Source: Anaeramoeba flamelloides (lineage: Eukaryota; Metamonada; Anaeramoebidae). From it: a DNA stretch of 64,000 bases. The stretch lies in NCBI GenBank assembly GCA_027625915.1, contig JANTQA010000047.1, positions 4,712,001 to 4,776,000 on the forward strand. The letters are read 5' to 3'. The notes beneath the pieces are model-generated. The model searched no databases. It was not told the DNA's origin and worked only from the letters and a program-made list of their open reading frames with translations. Shown here one piece after another: positions 1-13,700 of the stretch (positions are counted from its first letter, which is position 1; each line of letters starts with the position of its first letter). Made by a program: the position numbers and the translations under genes.

Positions 1-3000
1 ATTATTTCTGGTCCTTCCTTTGATGGGAAATTATTATAATGATTCAAAAAATAATTAAAAAAATTATTTATTACAGAATAAAAATTAGATTTATACATCG
101 TCCTGTTGATTTTTTTTTCTAATACAACAAATCTATTTTTATTTGGCTTTTCAGAATCATTATTTTCATTTAAATTCTCATTAAATAATACATTATTATT
201 AATATTGCTTGTTTTATTTGTTTCTTTGAAAATTTGACCGCTGTTGTTGTTATTGTCGTCGTCGTCGTCGTCGTCGTCATCATCGACCCCACCACCATAA
301 TCGTCATCATCCCCATTAATATCAATATCAATACTAATAACACTATCATTATTATTTTTATTTATGGCCTTAATTTTTGAAACATTATTTTTATTTTTTT
401 GATAATTATCAATTTTTTTAAAATTTTCACTTTGCTTCTTTTCATCATCACCAATATCATCACAGCTTCTGCCATTTTCATCACCATTCTCGGTATCAAC
501 ATCATTTTTGTTATTCTCATTAATGTTATTTGGTAAAAACAATTTGTCAATTAGATTATTTTCTTCATTTACGAATTGTAATTGGACGTCTTGAAAAGAA
601 TTCATATTTGTGAAAGATTTTACTCTTTTGGATTTCTTAGTAGTATTAAAAAGCCTATGAACTTTAATTTGAGTGGCACTTGTACTTGATCTATATTTAT
701 TTTTCAGATTTTTATTTGAAGGGAAATAATCAAATAATTTTAGACATTTAAAAAGTGTATAAAAAATCATTTTGATAATTTTTTCATTCTTAAATAAATG
801 TGGGAAAAAGGTAATAGAGCATAAGCAGGTTTTTAATAAAAATGTTAAATAATTTGGGATTTCAATTTCTGAAATTAATAATTTTCTTTTTTCTTTTTTA
901 TTTTTTTCAATTAATTGGATTTTTTTCATTTCTTTTTTAATAATGCTTTTGTGGAAATCAATAATTAAACAACATTGAATTAACAATTTTCTAATCAAAT
1001 CAATTTTTAAATTCATTATTTTATCAGGATAATTAAATAAAAATCTTAAACAATAATTTGCAGTAAAAGATATTTTTTCAATTAAACTAAATGAATAATG
1101 AGCAAAATAATAAAATGCCTTTTTAATGATTTTTAAATTTGGCTTCTTGGAAAATAATTCTGCTATGGTTAATGACAAATAAGACCATAAAGTTATTACT
1201 ATAACATCTTCAGAGAATCTTAGCTTGTTTGAATTTTTTTTCAATGCCAAAAAATTTTGGATCTTTTTTTTAATTTTTTTTGAAAAATCATATTTGTTTA
1301 TAAATTTATCTAAAAATTTTTTTAAAAAAATCGGATATTTGCTAATGATTTGCGGTCCAAAAAATTTTAGGATCTCGTTTAAAGCTTGTGAAATCCTAAT
1401 CCTGATTGTTTGCTGAGTGATAACAAATTGAGAAATGGATTGTAATTTCCCTGTTTCGTCCCAAGTTTGGTATACTTCTTTCTGGCGATCGATTTCCTTT
1501 TCCAATAATTGTTTAAATAATTCTTCATCCTTTGCCTTGTGTTCAATCATTAATACTGCCGATTGCTCTCTTCGAGTAGTTTCTTCTTCAATAATTTCCT
1601 GAATGTTATCTAATTGATTTCTTCTTTCAATGGGCAAGGAAACAATTCGAAAATAATCATATAATTTAATTTCTTCAAATTGTTCTGGTATATAAGTAAA
1701 AGAATTTAACAATGTTAAAATATGGAGCACTAAGTGATCGGTCAACTGAAACTTATTTTCATAATCTAAAAAAAATCTTGAAGATTCCAAAAAGGAATTA
1801 ATCAGCCCAGATGAACCTGGGGTACATTTACTAAAAAATTTTGATGAATAACAAAAGATTTTTTTTGTGACACCTTGATCTATCAAATCAAATCCATATG
1901 ATATACAATGGTAAAATTTTGCTAAATACAAATCACAAATGGGACCCTGATAATATGAAAATAAATAGCATATAGATCCATATGAAAACGTTCTTATCTT
2001 CCGATAATCATCAGATATAAAGCAAGATGGATAAAAAATGGGAATGAAGATCGATAGAAATGGGAAAATACCAATATTTGTTTCTAGCGGCAAATGCTTT
2101 TCAATAAGAAATAATGAATTCAATATTTCTAAATATGATTTAAGTATATTAAATTTAAGTTCTGGTGAATTTATATCATTGCAATGCTTAAATAAATCTA
2201 TATGTTTAAAAATTAATGAAAGATAGAAAAAAAAAATAGAAAAAAAAAAAGAAAAAGAAAAAGAAAGAAAGAGAATAATAAATAAAATTTTTGTTTTTGA
2301 ATTTTTATTGTTATTAGTTTTAGAATTATTATTCCTTTTTAAAGTAATTATTTTCAAAAGATACTCTATATTAAGAGGAAAAAAAAATTGTTCAATCTAA
2401 TGCCGAAGGTTGGTGTCATTCTTATTATTATTAATTTTAAAAAAGATTTTTACAACTTTAGAGTTTTATTTTTTTTAAATTAATTTTTTAAATTAATTTT
2501 TGAAATTCATTTTCAATTCATTTTAAATTCATTTTTTCATATTTGTAACAATGGTTTCAACTAAATAAAAAAAATTGTCTAAATGATTTTTATTAAAGAA
2601 TATGTTTTTAAAATATTTTGATTCTTTTATATCAATTATTTTTTTAAAAAATGTTAATTCAATTTTAGAAATTTTAATTAATTTTTTTTCCACATAGATG
2701 ATAAAACTTCTTTAAAATTTATTTTTATTTATACTTACTTAATTTGAAATAAAGTAAATATTCAAATATTAGAATAAAATTTTAAAATTATTTTAAAAAA
2801 GGAATATGTAAAACAAAAATCAAATTTGTTGATCAACTTTTTAAAAATTTATCTTTGCTGTTGTGGGAAAAAATGAAACTGAAAAAAAAGTTCAATACGT
2901 TTTTTTATTTTAAATAATTAATAGAACCTGAAAACAAAAAAGTAAGATCAATCAATAAAAGAAGAAATGAATTAACTTAAAGAATAATAAATCATTCTAT

Positions 3001-6000
3001 TTCCAATCAAAACCAACAAAAACAATTTAAATCTACCTTGATTTATCGAAATTGTTGTTCTGGTTTTGGAGATCTCAACAATAGTCAATTTTTCAACAAA
3101 TTTATAAATAATGGATCAATCAAGAAAAAAAACTCATAACAAAAAGATAATATTATAATAACTGTTATTGTGATTAATAATCTTTCAGTTTGTTTTTAAT
3201 CATTTATTTTTTTCTTTTTATTGATTGATCTTACTTTTTTGTTTTCAGGTTCTATTAATTATTTAAAATAAAAAAACGTGTTGAAATTTTTTTCCTATTT
3301 GAATTTTTTTTCAAACTAAAGTAATTTCAAATTTTTTTATACGATTAAAATAGTTTAAAGAATAATAATACTACAGTTTTCTGAAATTTGGAAATAATTT
3401 TGATTTCACAGTGAAAATTGCATACTTTTATATATATTTCAGTTTGTATTAAATATATTGAAATTAAATATGAATTTAAAATCTTTTCAAAGGTTTTAAA
3501 TATAACCAAAGAGTTGATTTTAATATCTTTCAATTTTTTTTTTTTGTATTTGGGACTCTTATTGTTTGTTTCAAGTATTTAAATCAATTTCATTTTGTCA
3601 GATCTTTTTAAATAGCTTTATTTCAAATTTTATTTAATACCTTGAAATATAAAATAAACATCAATAAATTAATTAAGGCAATGATTCTGAAATATTTTGG
3701 AATTAGTTGAAATATCAGAAATAAATGTGTATTTTTGCCGTGTTTAACAAATATTTTTATCATTTTTTTGTTTTCATTTTCTTTTTTCCAATTATGGAAT
3801 CTGTTTAGTTAGATCGGGAAATTTTTTTCCAATGATCAATATAAGGGGAAAAGTTGAGTTCTGTTAAATTGAAAAAAAAACCCAGAGAAGATTAGTTGAT
3901 CGTATCTAACCATTTGATTTATCAATAATTGTTGGTTGAATTTGCAAAAAATCAAGACAACACAATTTTTTGTTCCGCCCGTTTAATCATTTTGGAACAC
4001 ATTGAATTTTTATTATATTTTTCTTTTATTTGTTTTTTTTCTTTTATTTGGATAAAAAGATTTCATATAAAAACATAAATAATGGCTAACATAAACGTGA
4101 TTTAATATAAAGCTTTGAAAAATACAAAAAAATTGAGTTTTTTATTTTTGCTTTTTTTGATTTTGAGTGTTTCTGTGTACAAATATTTGGAATGGAGTTT
4201 CAGTAACTTTTTTGAGTTTATTTTAGCTTTTTTTTTTAATTTTAAAATTGTCCAAAGATCAGAAAATATTTAAAAGTTTATTTTGAAAATAATATTAAAA
4301 AGATCTTGTATAATTGATATTTTTTTCTGAGTGTAAATGGTTTGTTTTTGTTAAAAATACTATTTGTTATCATGTATAAGTAATCGAAAAAAAGTCTTAT
4401 TTCGATAATTTGGTTGGATTGGTAGTTATACGGTGAAGAGTTATTTGGCTGGGAATGTAAATTAGGGTAAGACATGGCAGGGTTGTTAGATTTGGTGAGC
4501 TGAGTGTAAGTTATTCTATTATATTTAAGTACCTTTGTAGGATAATTTACTATATTTTGAAAATCATTAATTATTAATTGAATTCTAAAAAAGAAGGAAA
4601 GTTAACTTAAAATGTGTAATTATATGAAACCATCTTCACGATTCTTTGGAGATTAATGAAAAACATTTATTTTTTACTTTTGAGAATTAATAAAACTTGG
4701 AGAATTTATTTTTGAAATTTCATATACTAGATAAACAGCAATTATTATAACTACCAAATCAAATGACTTTAGAAAGATTCTACAAAAATATCAAAAAAAA
4801 AAAAAAAATCAGATATGGTTAATTTCCAAAGGTAATTGTTTGTTTTTTTCATTTAAATTCCTTTTTCTAAATAATAAATAAAAAATAAAAGCTACACTAT
4901 ATATAAAAAAGAATAATAATAAAAAAAAATTACGAAAAAATTCTTTCCAAAAGTAAATGGCATTAATGCTTATCCAACATAAATTATTCTTGTATGATCT
5001 ATAAATACGTAAAAAAAAAAAAATTAAAAAGTATAGATGGCAATCAAGAAAGAAAGAAGATTAATCGAAATAGGAGATATTTATAATTAATTCAATTTTT
5101 GCTTTTTTATCAAAGTTATTTTCAAAAAAGTTAGTAACAAAAGTTTTTAAAAGTGTTACTCAAACAATTTATTTTCACTCTGCAAAACAGTTTGAGTTGC
5201 ATTTTTTCAAACTTGGAACACTTTTAAAAAACTTGTGAAACTTTTTTAAAATAGTTTTGTTTTAAATTATGTTTTTTAAATAATATTTACCTATAGGCCA
5301 TATTTTTTTCAAATGATGTTTTTTTTGGTAATAATTGTAAGTCTTGAAATAATTTCTATTCATTAAAAATAATAAATGATTAAATAAAAGAAAAAAACAA
5401 AAAAATGGTATTTGATTAGAATTAGACAGATTTGTATTCAAAAAGAAAAAAAAAAATGTTGTTTTTGACTCATGATCCTATTAAAGTTTCAATATAAATC
5501 TTTTTAGTAATAAAAATTTTTGATAATTATTTTGAACAATTTTGTAAAAAGAAAATCAAAAAAAAAAAAAAAATAATTTTTCTTTCTTTTTAAAAGTTCA
5601 ATAATTTCGTTTGTAAAATAATAGCAACAATAATAATATAATTATATGAAAGAGATATTCTTACCAATTGATATCTATTTTCTGAGGATTGTTCAATTTC
5701 AAGTTTAATAATGTCAGTTGCAAAATTTGTTATTTCGTTTTCTAAATGCTCTGGAAAAAAATTGTTTTCCAATTCAAATAGAAAATAATGAAAATTTAAA
5801 GTTAACTGTAAAAGTGTTCTTTTCCATTGGATTATCAAAATTCTTGAATCATCGACTTGCTTAATTAAATTTGACAAAAGTGACCAATTATAACGTGAAG
5901 TGGTTTGCGAATATATCCAAATGTTAAAAAAGCTCTAATTAATTTGATATAAAAAAAGGATTATTTTCATTAATATTTAATTTAATTGTTTTTTTTTTTT

Positions 6001-9000
6001 TTCAAAAAAGAAATGTATTTGATGGGAATAAAAAGAAAAAACAAAATTTTACATTAATTAGTATCGCTAATGATTTTTTTGTAAATCTATTACTTTGTTG
6101 TCTTATTTTTAATTTTGCCTGTCCTAAATTTTCTTTTCGTGCCAAATTATCTGTATTTGCTAATTGTTTAGAATCTTTTGATTTATTAGTGTTATTATTT
6201 TGGTTTTGGTTTTCATTTGAATTGGAATTCTGATTCAAGGTTTTTTTCTGATTTTCAATTTCTTGTATTAATTTTTTTTTTTTTACAAAAATTTTCCGCA
6301 TTATTTTTATTAACGATTGAAGAAGTAAATCTAATGTTTTCTTATTTAAATGTGAAATTCTTTGCTTTAATGTATTTTCAATAATAAGGAAAGTTTTCAC
6401 TAAACGTTCAGGTATAACTTGTTTATTATTGTCTTGTGAAACAAATGCAAGAAGAGTAAAACGGACAAAGGAACGAAAATAATATTGGAAATTATTAAAA
6501 ATAATTGGATATTTTTTTTGATGCTATATTTTCATAAAAATAAATTAATAGATATATATTATGTTAAAAAAAACAGACAAAAAAATAAATTATATAAAAA
6601 AAAAAAGAAAATGTATTAAAAATTAACTTTATTGTCGATTGGTTACATTTTAAAGTTAATTGTATTTATTCTTTCGAGTTAAATTTGTGCTTAGAAAATA
6701 AAATTAGAGTAACAATAAGACTATTAAATTTAAATCATTGTTTTTTTTTGTTTCATCGATTAAAATTTCAACGATTTCCAGGTAATTTATTTTGTATTTT
6801 TTTCTCAAAATTTCTTAAATATGATCGTGTTTAATAATATAGTTTTCATGCCAATATAATAACCAGATAATTATTAATAGTTGATTTGTAATAAAAACAG
6901 ATATTAAAAATAATTTAAATCATTAAATTTTCTGTGTGTTTTTCAAAAGTTAAAATTTTGATTTTGATATTTAATATTTCTGTAATCTATCACAATAAAA
7001 AAAAATACTATTTTATTTTTTATTAAAGAATTCATTTTTAAACCTTTTGGATTCTTTTTGTTTAATATTTGTGGGTGTTAAAAGGTATATTTACTGAAAA
7101 ATTTAATCCTTAATTTTATTTTTTTTCAGTAGATCTTTTTTTTTTTTCAAAGATCCAAACTACTTTTATTTACTGAATTTAAATCAAATCTTCTTAATCT
7201 TTTCAAAAATTTTGGCAAATTTCCTTTTTTTGTAATAAACAAGTATTTTTAGTTAAAAAATGTATTTTATGTAATCTGAAAAAGCGATATTTCATCCCTT
7301 TTAAAACTCTTACTAGAAAATTAAGTTGTTTTCAATTTCAAAACTAAATTGATAATCACAGAAATCACAGAAACCTGAAATCCTAAGTTTTCAATAATTT
7401 CAAAGTTTTTCATTTTTCATAAATCTTGTATCACAAATTTAGAATTAGTAAAATAAAAAACCAACTTAATTTTTTTTTTTTTTTTTATTGAAGAAGTGTA
7501 AATTACACTCTAGTTGTCCTTAAACTTAAATTTCTGAAATGAAATTTAAGCGTAAAATCATAGATTCCACAATTATTAATTAATGAAAATAATTTCAAAC
7601 GATTTTGGTGTAAAATTAATTCATTAAGATTTATTTCTTTTAATTTATTGTGAAAAATTAATCTATTATTTTCATAGGAAGGACATACCCATAAAAAATG
7701 ATCAATATTTTCTATTATTTCTTCCTGTTCCTGTTTTAAACATAGAAGATAAAATTGATTTGAGTTTTTATCTATTACATAATAATATCTATTTATGCAA
7801 TTAGTAAACGAGTCCTGAATTTTAGGATTGTTGAACTTGAATGATAACTTAAATATCTTTATGTTTTAAATAGTTTTGATATTGTATTATTGTGAAATAT
7901 TTTTGGGAGGTGTCGTCGAGTGCCGTAGAGTGCCTAGCTTTTCCAGAATTGAAAAGAATGGAGAAAAATCAAAAATTTTCTTTTTAATTGGAAAAAATAT
8001 TTTTTCTTTGATTTTCCGTTAGGTTTTTTTTAATTTTTCGAATAAACAGAAAATTTATATAAATTTTCGGTTTATTCGAAAAAGTAAAAAATACCTAGGA
8101 AGGTTTTCGTTAGGTTTTTTTGAGTTTTCTATTTATTTAGAAAATCAATAGATTTTCGTTAGGTTTTTTTGAGTTTTCTATTTATTTAGAAAATCAATAG
8201 ATTTTCGAAATAAAATAGAAAACCTCAAAAAAACCTAGAACACTTCAGAAATAAAATAGAAAACCTCAAAAAAACCTAGAACACTTCACAAATAAATAGA
8301 AAACTCAAAAAAACCTAACGACATTTCCGGCTCTTGGAATTCAATAATTCATTATATGTGTATTTATAAATTTCTTTTTTCAATTTAATTAAATATTTTG
8401 AATTCTAATTGATTTTATTATTTGTTCTTTGATTGAATTTTATTAACTTTTTCAAATAAGGAAGAGATAAATTTTTTAATTTTTTTTTGAATTTGAATTT
8501 TTTTTTATTAACCGAAATTACAATATTTTCGGTTTTAAATTCTGTTTTGGAAATGAGAATTTGCGTGTTTCTGTTTATTTTACATATCTCAGTGATGCAT
8601 GAATTTAATCAAAGTATTTTTGTAATTTATTGTTTTTATTTCGTAATTGAAAATTTCCAATCCATATGCTTATTGGACTTAATGTTAAAATTTTAAATAA
8701 TCTAATTTTCAAATTATTTGTTAGTAAATTATTATTCAAATAATTTTTTAGAATTGTTATTATTTTCATTATGTTTTTTTAAATTATAAACTATATTTGA
8801 AATTTTATCAAAATAAATACCCAAATATTTAATTTTTTTTAAATCTTTCGAAGCAACTGTTTTATCTTTATTAAGTTTTAATCCAAATTGAATAATAATT
8901 TCATCTATAGAATTTAATCTTTAGTTTAAATAATTTTTATTTCCTTTTATAATTAAAATCATATGCAAACATTTGACAATGATCTGTTAATGGTATGATT

Positions 9001-10746
9001 TTTAATAGAAGAAAATGAGAAATTAGAGCAAATAAAATAGGAGAAAATGGGTATCTCCTTGGAATTACCAAGCTCTTCCCCTTGATAATATTTTAATAAA
9101 AAAATTTTCTGAATAATTTTATTTAAAATAAATTTTTTTATTGTTATTCTAATTCTTTTATAATTGATTGAATTCGAACATTTTGCTATATCAATCATTA
9201 TAATATATGTTTTATCATTTTCATTATCTGATTTGGTTTTAATCTATTATAAGTGTTTTTGAAATTTAATACTGCAATGCGAGTATCATATTTTTTTTAA
9301 AAGCCAAATTGAAATTTGTGAATAAATTCCCAATAAGGTTCAATTAGTTTATATAGCATTTTTGGAAATAAGCTTGGTAAACTTTGGTTAATAGAAATAA
9401 GTCTATTAGTTTAAAGGTATTTTCCTCATTTCCTTTTTTATGAATAAATAAAATTGATCTTTTTTTAATATCATTCAATTATTTTTATTAGGTTTAAATA
9501 CCCAATTATTAAATATATTTTGAATTGTAATAAGAAAATTTTTATAATTTAGATTTTCAATTAAGTAATCATCAATAATATATTTAAAACCCAACTGAAT
9601 TGACTGGTTTAAAATAAAAATCAAAAAAGTCAGTTATCAAAATTTGAGATTAAGGCTTTACTTTTTTCTTAAAGAAATGAAAATAGTCTCTCTTATTTTG
9701 AACTTTTAGAATCAAGATCTTTAAAGATAAATATTTGGGTTTTTTTTGTTTTAAGTTTGGTTTGTCAATGCGGGCTAACATATAAAAGCAAAAGAATAAT
9801 AAAACATTTTTGTTTTTTAAAATTATTTTTTTGTTCTGTTTTGACTTGTGAGAAATTTTTAAAGATCTTATAAGATTTGTAGATCTTTGTGATTTTTCAA
9901 ATTTTGAGTTTTTGAATTAAAGTTAATTTATGAAGTAATTTTGTTGAATTTTCTCTCAAAAACGAATTGAAATTTCAAATACAAACCTCCCTTTTCTTTT
10001 AAATACGAAGATTCTGATAAATTTGAGAAGAGATCAAAAAAGGATGCTAGATATTTCACATTGGTTTACTATTTTATGTCTGAAGGCAGGTAAATTATAA
10101 CTTTGAGTTTTCTCATCTTTTTTTTTTCATTAAACTCATTTTGGAAAATTAACTGATGATTTATTATCTTTGGCTTTGAAAAGTAACCCAAAGATAGAAT
10201 ATGTGGGAAGAATAAATTATTATCATGTGAATTAGACTCTATTATTGAAAAAAACAATTTCTAAAATCGAAAATTAACAAAAATTCAATTTATTCTTGAC
10301 GAAATTAAAGTCTTAGGATCTATATTTTTTTAATTCCTTTTTGCACTTTAAATTTAATTTTTATATGATAAATATTAAATTATGAAAAAAATTTACGTTT
10401 TAAATGTTTACAAATCAATAAATTTACTTTGTTTAAATAAAAAAAACAATAAAAAAAATAAAAATAGATTAAAATACCTTAAACCATTCTTGAAATTGAT
10501 CCAGTACCTGGTTTGGAATTTTTGAAAATGTTTTCTGAAGAAGTAAAGATTGTCTAAATATTTCTAAAATATATTCCATGTTTTCTGGATTAGAATAGAT
10601 AATAAATGAAAGTTTTGTATTTGTAATCCATTGCAAAATTAATTCTGTGACATCATTTGAAATGAGATCAGGACATTCGAATCGAAATCCAGTTACTATT
10701 ATTAATTAATTTTATTTTGTGTTTTATATTATTGATTTTATATGGA

Positions 10747-10780
<34 letters not shown>

Positions 10781-13700
10781 GATTATTTAACAGGATTAAA
10801 AAAGTTAAAAAAATTCAAAAGGAAAAAAAAAAATACTATTATTTTTATCTAAAATTCCTAATTTTTTTGATAGAACTGGATATAGTGTTGTTAAAAAAGA
10901 AGATTTAAAAACTTGAAACCAAAATGCATAATTTTTTGTTTTTTTTGTAATAAAATTAAAAAATATTTTATAAACCATTCTTCTTTCATTTGTACTATTT
11001 GGCGCAATTTCACGGACATTAAGTTCTTCGATTTTTGCTATTAAATTATTTATTTAATAATATAAAAATTAAAAAAGAATTAATTATTATAGTTTCAATT
11101 TTAGATTAAATTTTTATGCTTTCAAATATTTAAAAATGAGTAATATTAATAAATATAAATACATCAAGATTAAAAGAATTTTCAACAAAATGGTTGATGA
11201 TTTCTAATTCATATTCTTATTATATATATATATATAATAAAGTTTTTTTTTTTTGTTTTTCAAAAGGTATTAGCTGATACAACTTAGTAAAAATGATTAT
11301 TTTGGAGTTTTTGTTTGTTTTTTTTTAAGAAATAAACAAAAAAAAAATAAACAAGGAAACTCCCATTAAAATTTCTATAATTTAAAAAAATTGAATAAAA
11401 TCAATATTTTGCTTGATTCCTTTTTTTTTTATCCTTATATTTTTTTTAATTTGAAAAATATGAAGAAAGTTTATAAAATCTTTTTCTTGTTTGTAAAATA
11501 AAATAAAAATTTTCTCGAGTTTTCTGGTTTATTTAATAAATTGATAGATTTTTCTAATAAACCAGAAAACCTTGAGAAAAATTCAGTTTTTTTTTTTTTT
11601 ATTGTTATTTTGATTTGAAAATCATTAGATTTTCGAAACAAAAACAAGAATTTAAAAAAAAAAAACACTGTTAGCTTTTTCATAATTTAAAAGAATAGTC
11701 TCATCAAAGATTTTACTCTTTTTTTTTGGATTCTTGGAAATCTGGGCGGTTTGGTTTATTATAATTCCAGAAACTTTCGGTTAATTTCAAAAAAATAAAA
11801 AAAAAGCGATGTTAGGTTTTCTTGAGTTTTTTGTTTATTTGGAAAATCTTTAGATTTTTGTTAGGTTTTTTTTACTTTTTGAAATAAAATAGAAAACCTC
11901 AAAAAAACCTAGGTACTTGATGTACATTTTTTGTAATAGGGTTTCCAGAATTTAAACGAATTTAGTCTAAAATATTTGATTTGATTCCATTCTTTTGAAT
12001 TCTGAAAAACACCTAGGCACTTCACGACACTTCACGGCACTCTACGACACTTTAATAAATTTAATAATTTTTTTTTTTCTTTTCTATGTTTGATTTTTAG
12101 GAAATGAAATACAGTAAGATGCAAAAAGATTGTAATTCAATGGTGATTTATTTTTTTTGAATGGATTTTAATTTCACCTAAATTCTTTTTTTATAAAAGT
12201 GATTTTTTGAACTTTGTTTCAAAAATATTTTTTTATCAGGAAACTATTTTCATTTTTATCGAATAATTTTTTTTGGGTAGGATAATTTTAAGAAATTTTA
12301 CAATCTTGTTTGGGGTAATTTTCAATTAAAATCAAAAACATTCAAAATTTCGAATATAAATTGTTGTATGTGTATTTTCAATCATTTATTTTGGTTTAAA
12401 AAATTCAAATAACAAAAAAAAAAATTCCATTGGATCTCTTTGACAAAAAATACAACTAAGAAAAATAAGTTTCAAAGAGTCCTCAAATCCGAAAAATCAA
12501 ATTTTAAAAAATTCCATTTTTTCTTGTTTCAAATTTTCAAAAGATTAAATTTCTTCAATTTAAAACAAATTACTTTCTAAAAGTATACAATCAATTCAAT
12601 TCGGTTTAATATAATTCGTATGTTTTATGAAACCCTCTGAAATTTGGAAGAGTAATGGCTTTGTAACATTCTTACATTAAAAATAACTCATTTGAAAAAT
12701 GAAAAAAATCAAAAAAAAAAAAATCTTCTAGATCTCAAAAGGGCAAAAGAGCGAATCTTTGAAACCAACATAGTTGTTTTTAAAATTAGAATTCATAACG
12801 ATTTAAATTGGGGATTGAGTGTCTCTCTTTAGCTTTTTTTTTCTGAAAATTTCCTCATTTTTCGTTGTTGATTTTTGGAGATCGATCGCGTTTATGCTGA
12901 TGAGTTTTTAATTGATACTTGGTTCTCATAAAAATTACGAAAGTTTTTTCAATTTCATTGAATTATTTTTCATTGTAATAACTCTGCGCTAAAGACAAAA
13001 AAGAGGATTCAGCACAATAATAGATTTTATAATATTATCTTTTGGTATATAAGGTTTTCTTTGATTGATCAATTATTAAAAATTAGTTGAAAAAATCAAA
13101 CTTTTTTTGTACCTCAAATTTCTTTCAAAGTTTGTGTATTAAAAGTGATAATGACTGTATTGATTTATTCCAAATTTGTTTGTTAAGCCAAAATATACGG
13201 TTCCACACAAAAAAACGTGACGCTCTAAATTGATGGATACAAAGCAACAATTTCTATTTATTTCTTTGAAATTATTTCGTTTCCAACAAAAAAAAAAAAG
13301 GAAAATGAAGGGAAACTTTTAACGATTTAATATTTCAAATACCAGTAATGTGACAGAAACAAGACCTTTTTTGATCAAAAGGTTCGTCAAATAAAATTTC
13401 AATGTTCTCATCATAAAAAAAATTGTCACTTTTTGTTGTTGGTGTTGGAGTTTTGTTCGAAAAAATTAATTAAGAAAAGAATCAACAGCTTGAGAAAGAA
13501 CAAATCTAAAAGGAAAAAAAAACATTACTTTTGTTTGGTGGTGTTCGAAAAACAATCTTATTTTGCTGTTTTTGAGTAAGGAAACAATCAAAGCAAATAC
13601 TTGATTCAAGTGTTCTAATGATTTGAGAATCAACACTTTCACCGAGAATGTCAATAAATGTTAAAAAAGGATCAATACTATTGAGTCTAATATCAGGCCG

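Larger units (their letters stand above)
6524..10477 (-). other. RalGAP-like gene intron 5, hosting a LINE remnant
   Basis: A 4.0-kb intron from GTATTT at 10477 to AATATAG at 6524, with phase 0 at both sides. It carries a same-strand LINE remnant with an internal hairpin cluster (7470-9640). The part beyond about 9,590 includes a dispersed repeat shared with the 61-kb region. The exons on both sides are open and in phase. Confidence 0.65.
11038..13528 (-). other. RalGAP-like gene intron 3
   Basis: A 2.5-kb intron from GTAATG at 13528 to TAG at 11038. It contains hairpin cluster A2, a family B fragment at 12,990-13,110, and a block at 12,540-12,640 that resembles 25,930-26,030. I see no coding exon; joining exon 3 to exon 4 directly keeps frame and family similarity. 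Confidence 0.6.

Noticed and set aside
245-285. Possible short tandem array suggestive of CRISPR-like spacing in GTC repeats
   Set aside because: It is a plain trinucleotide repeat coding for Asp; no spacers.
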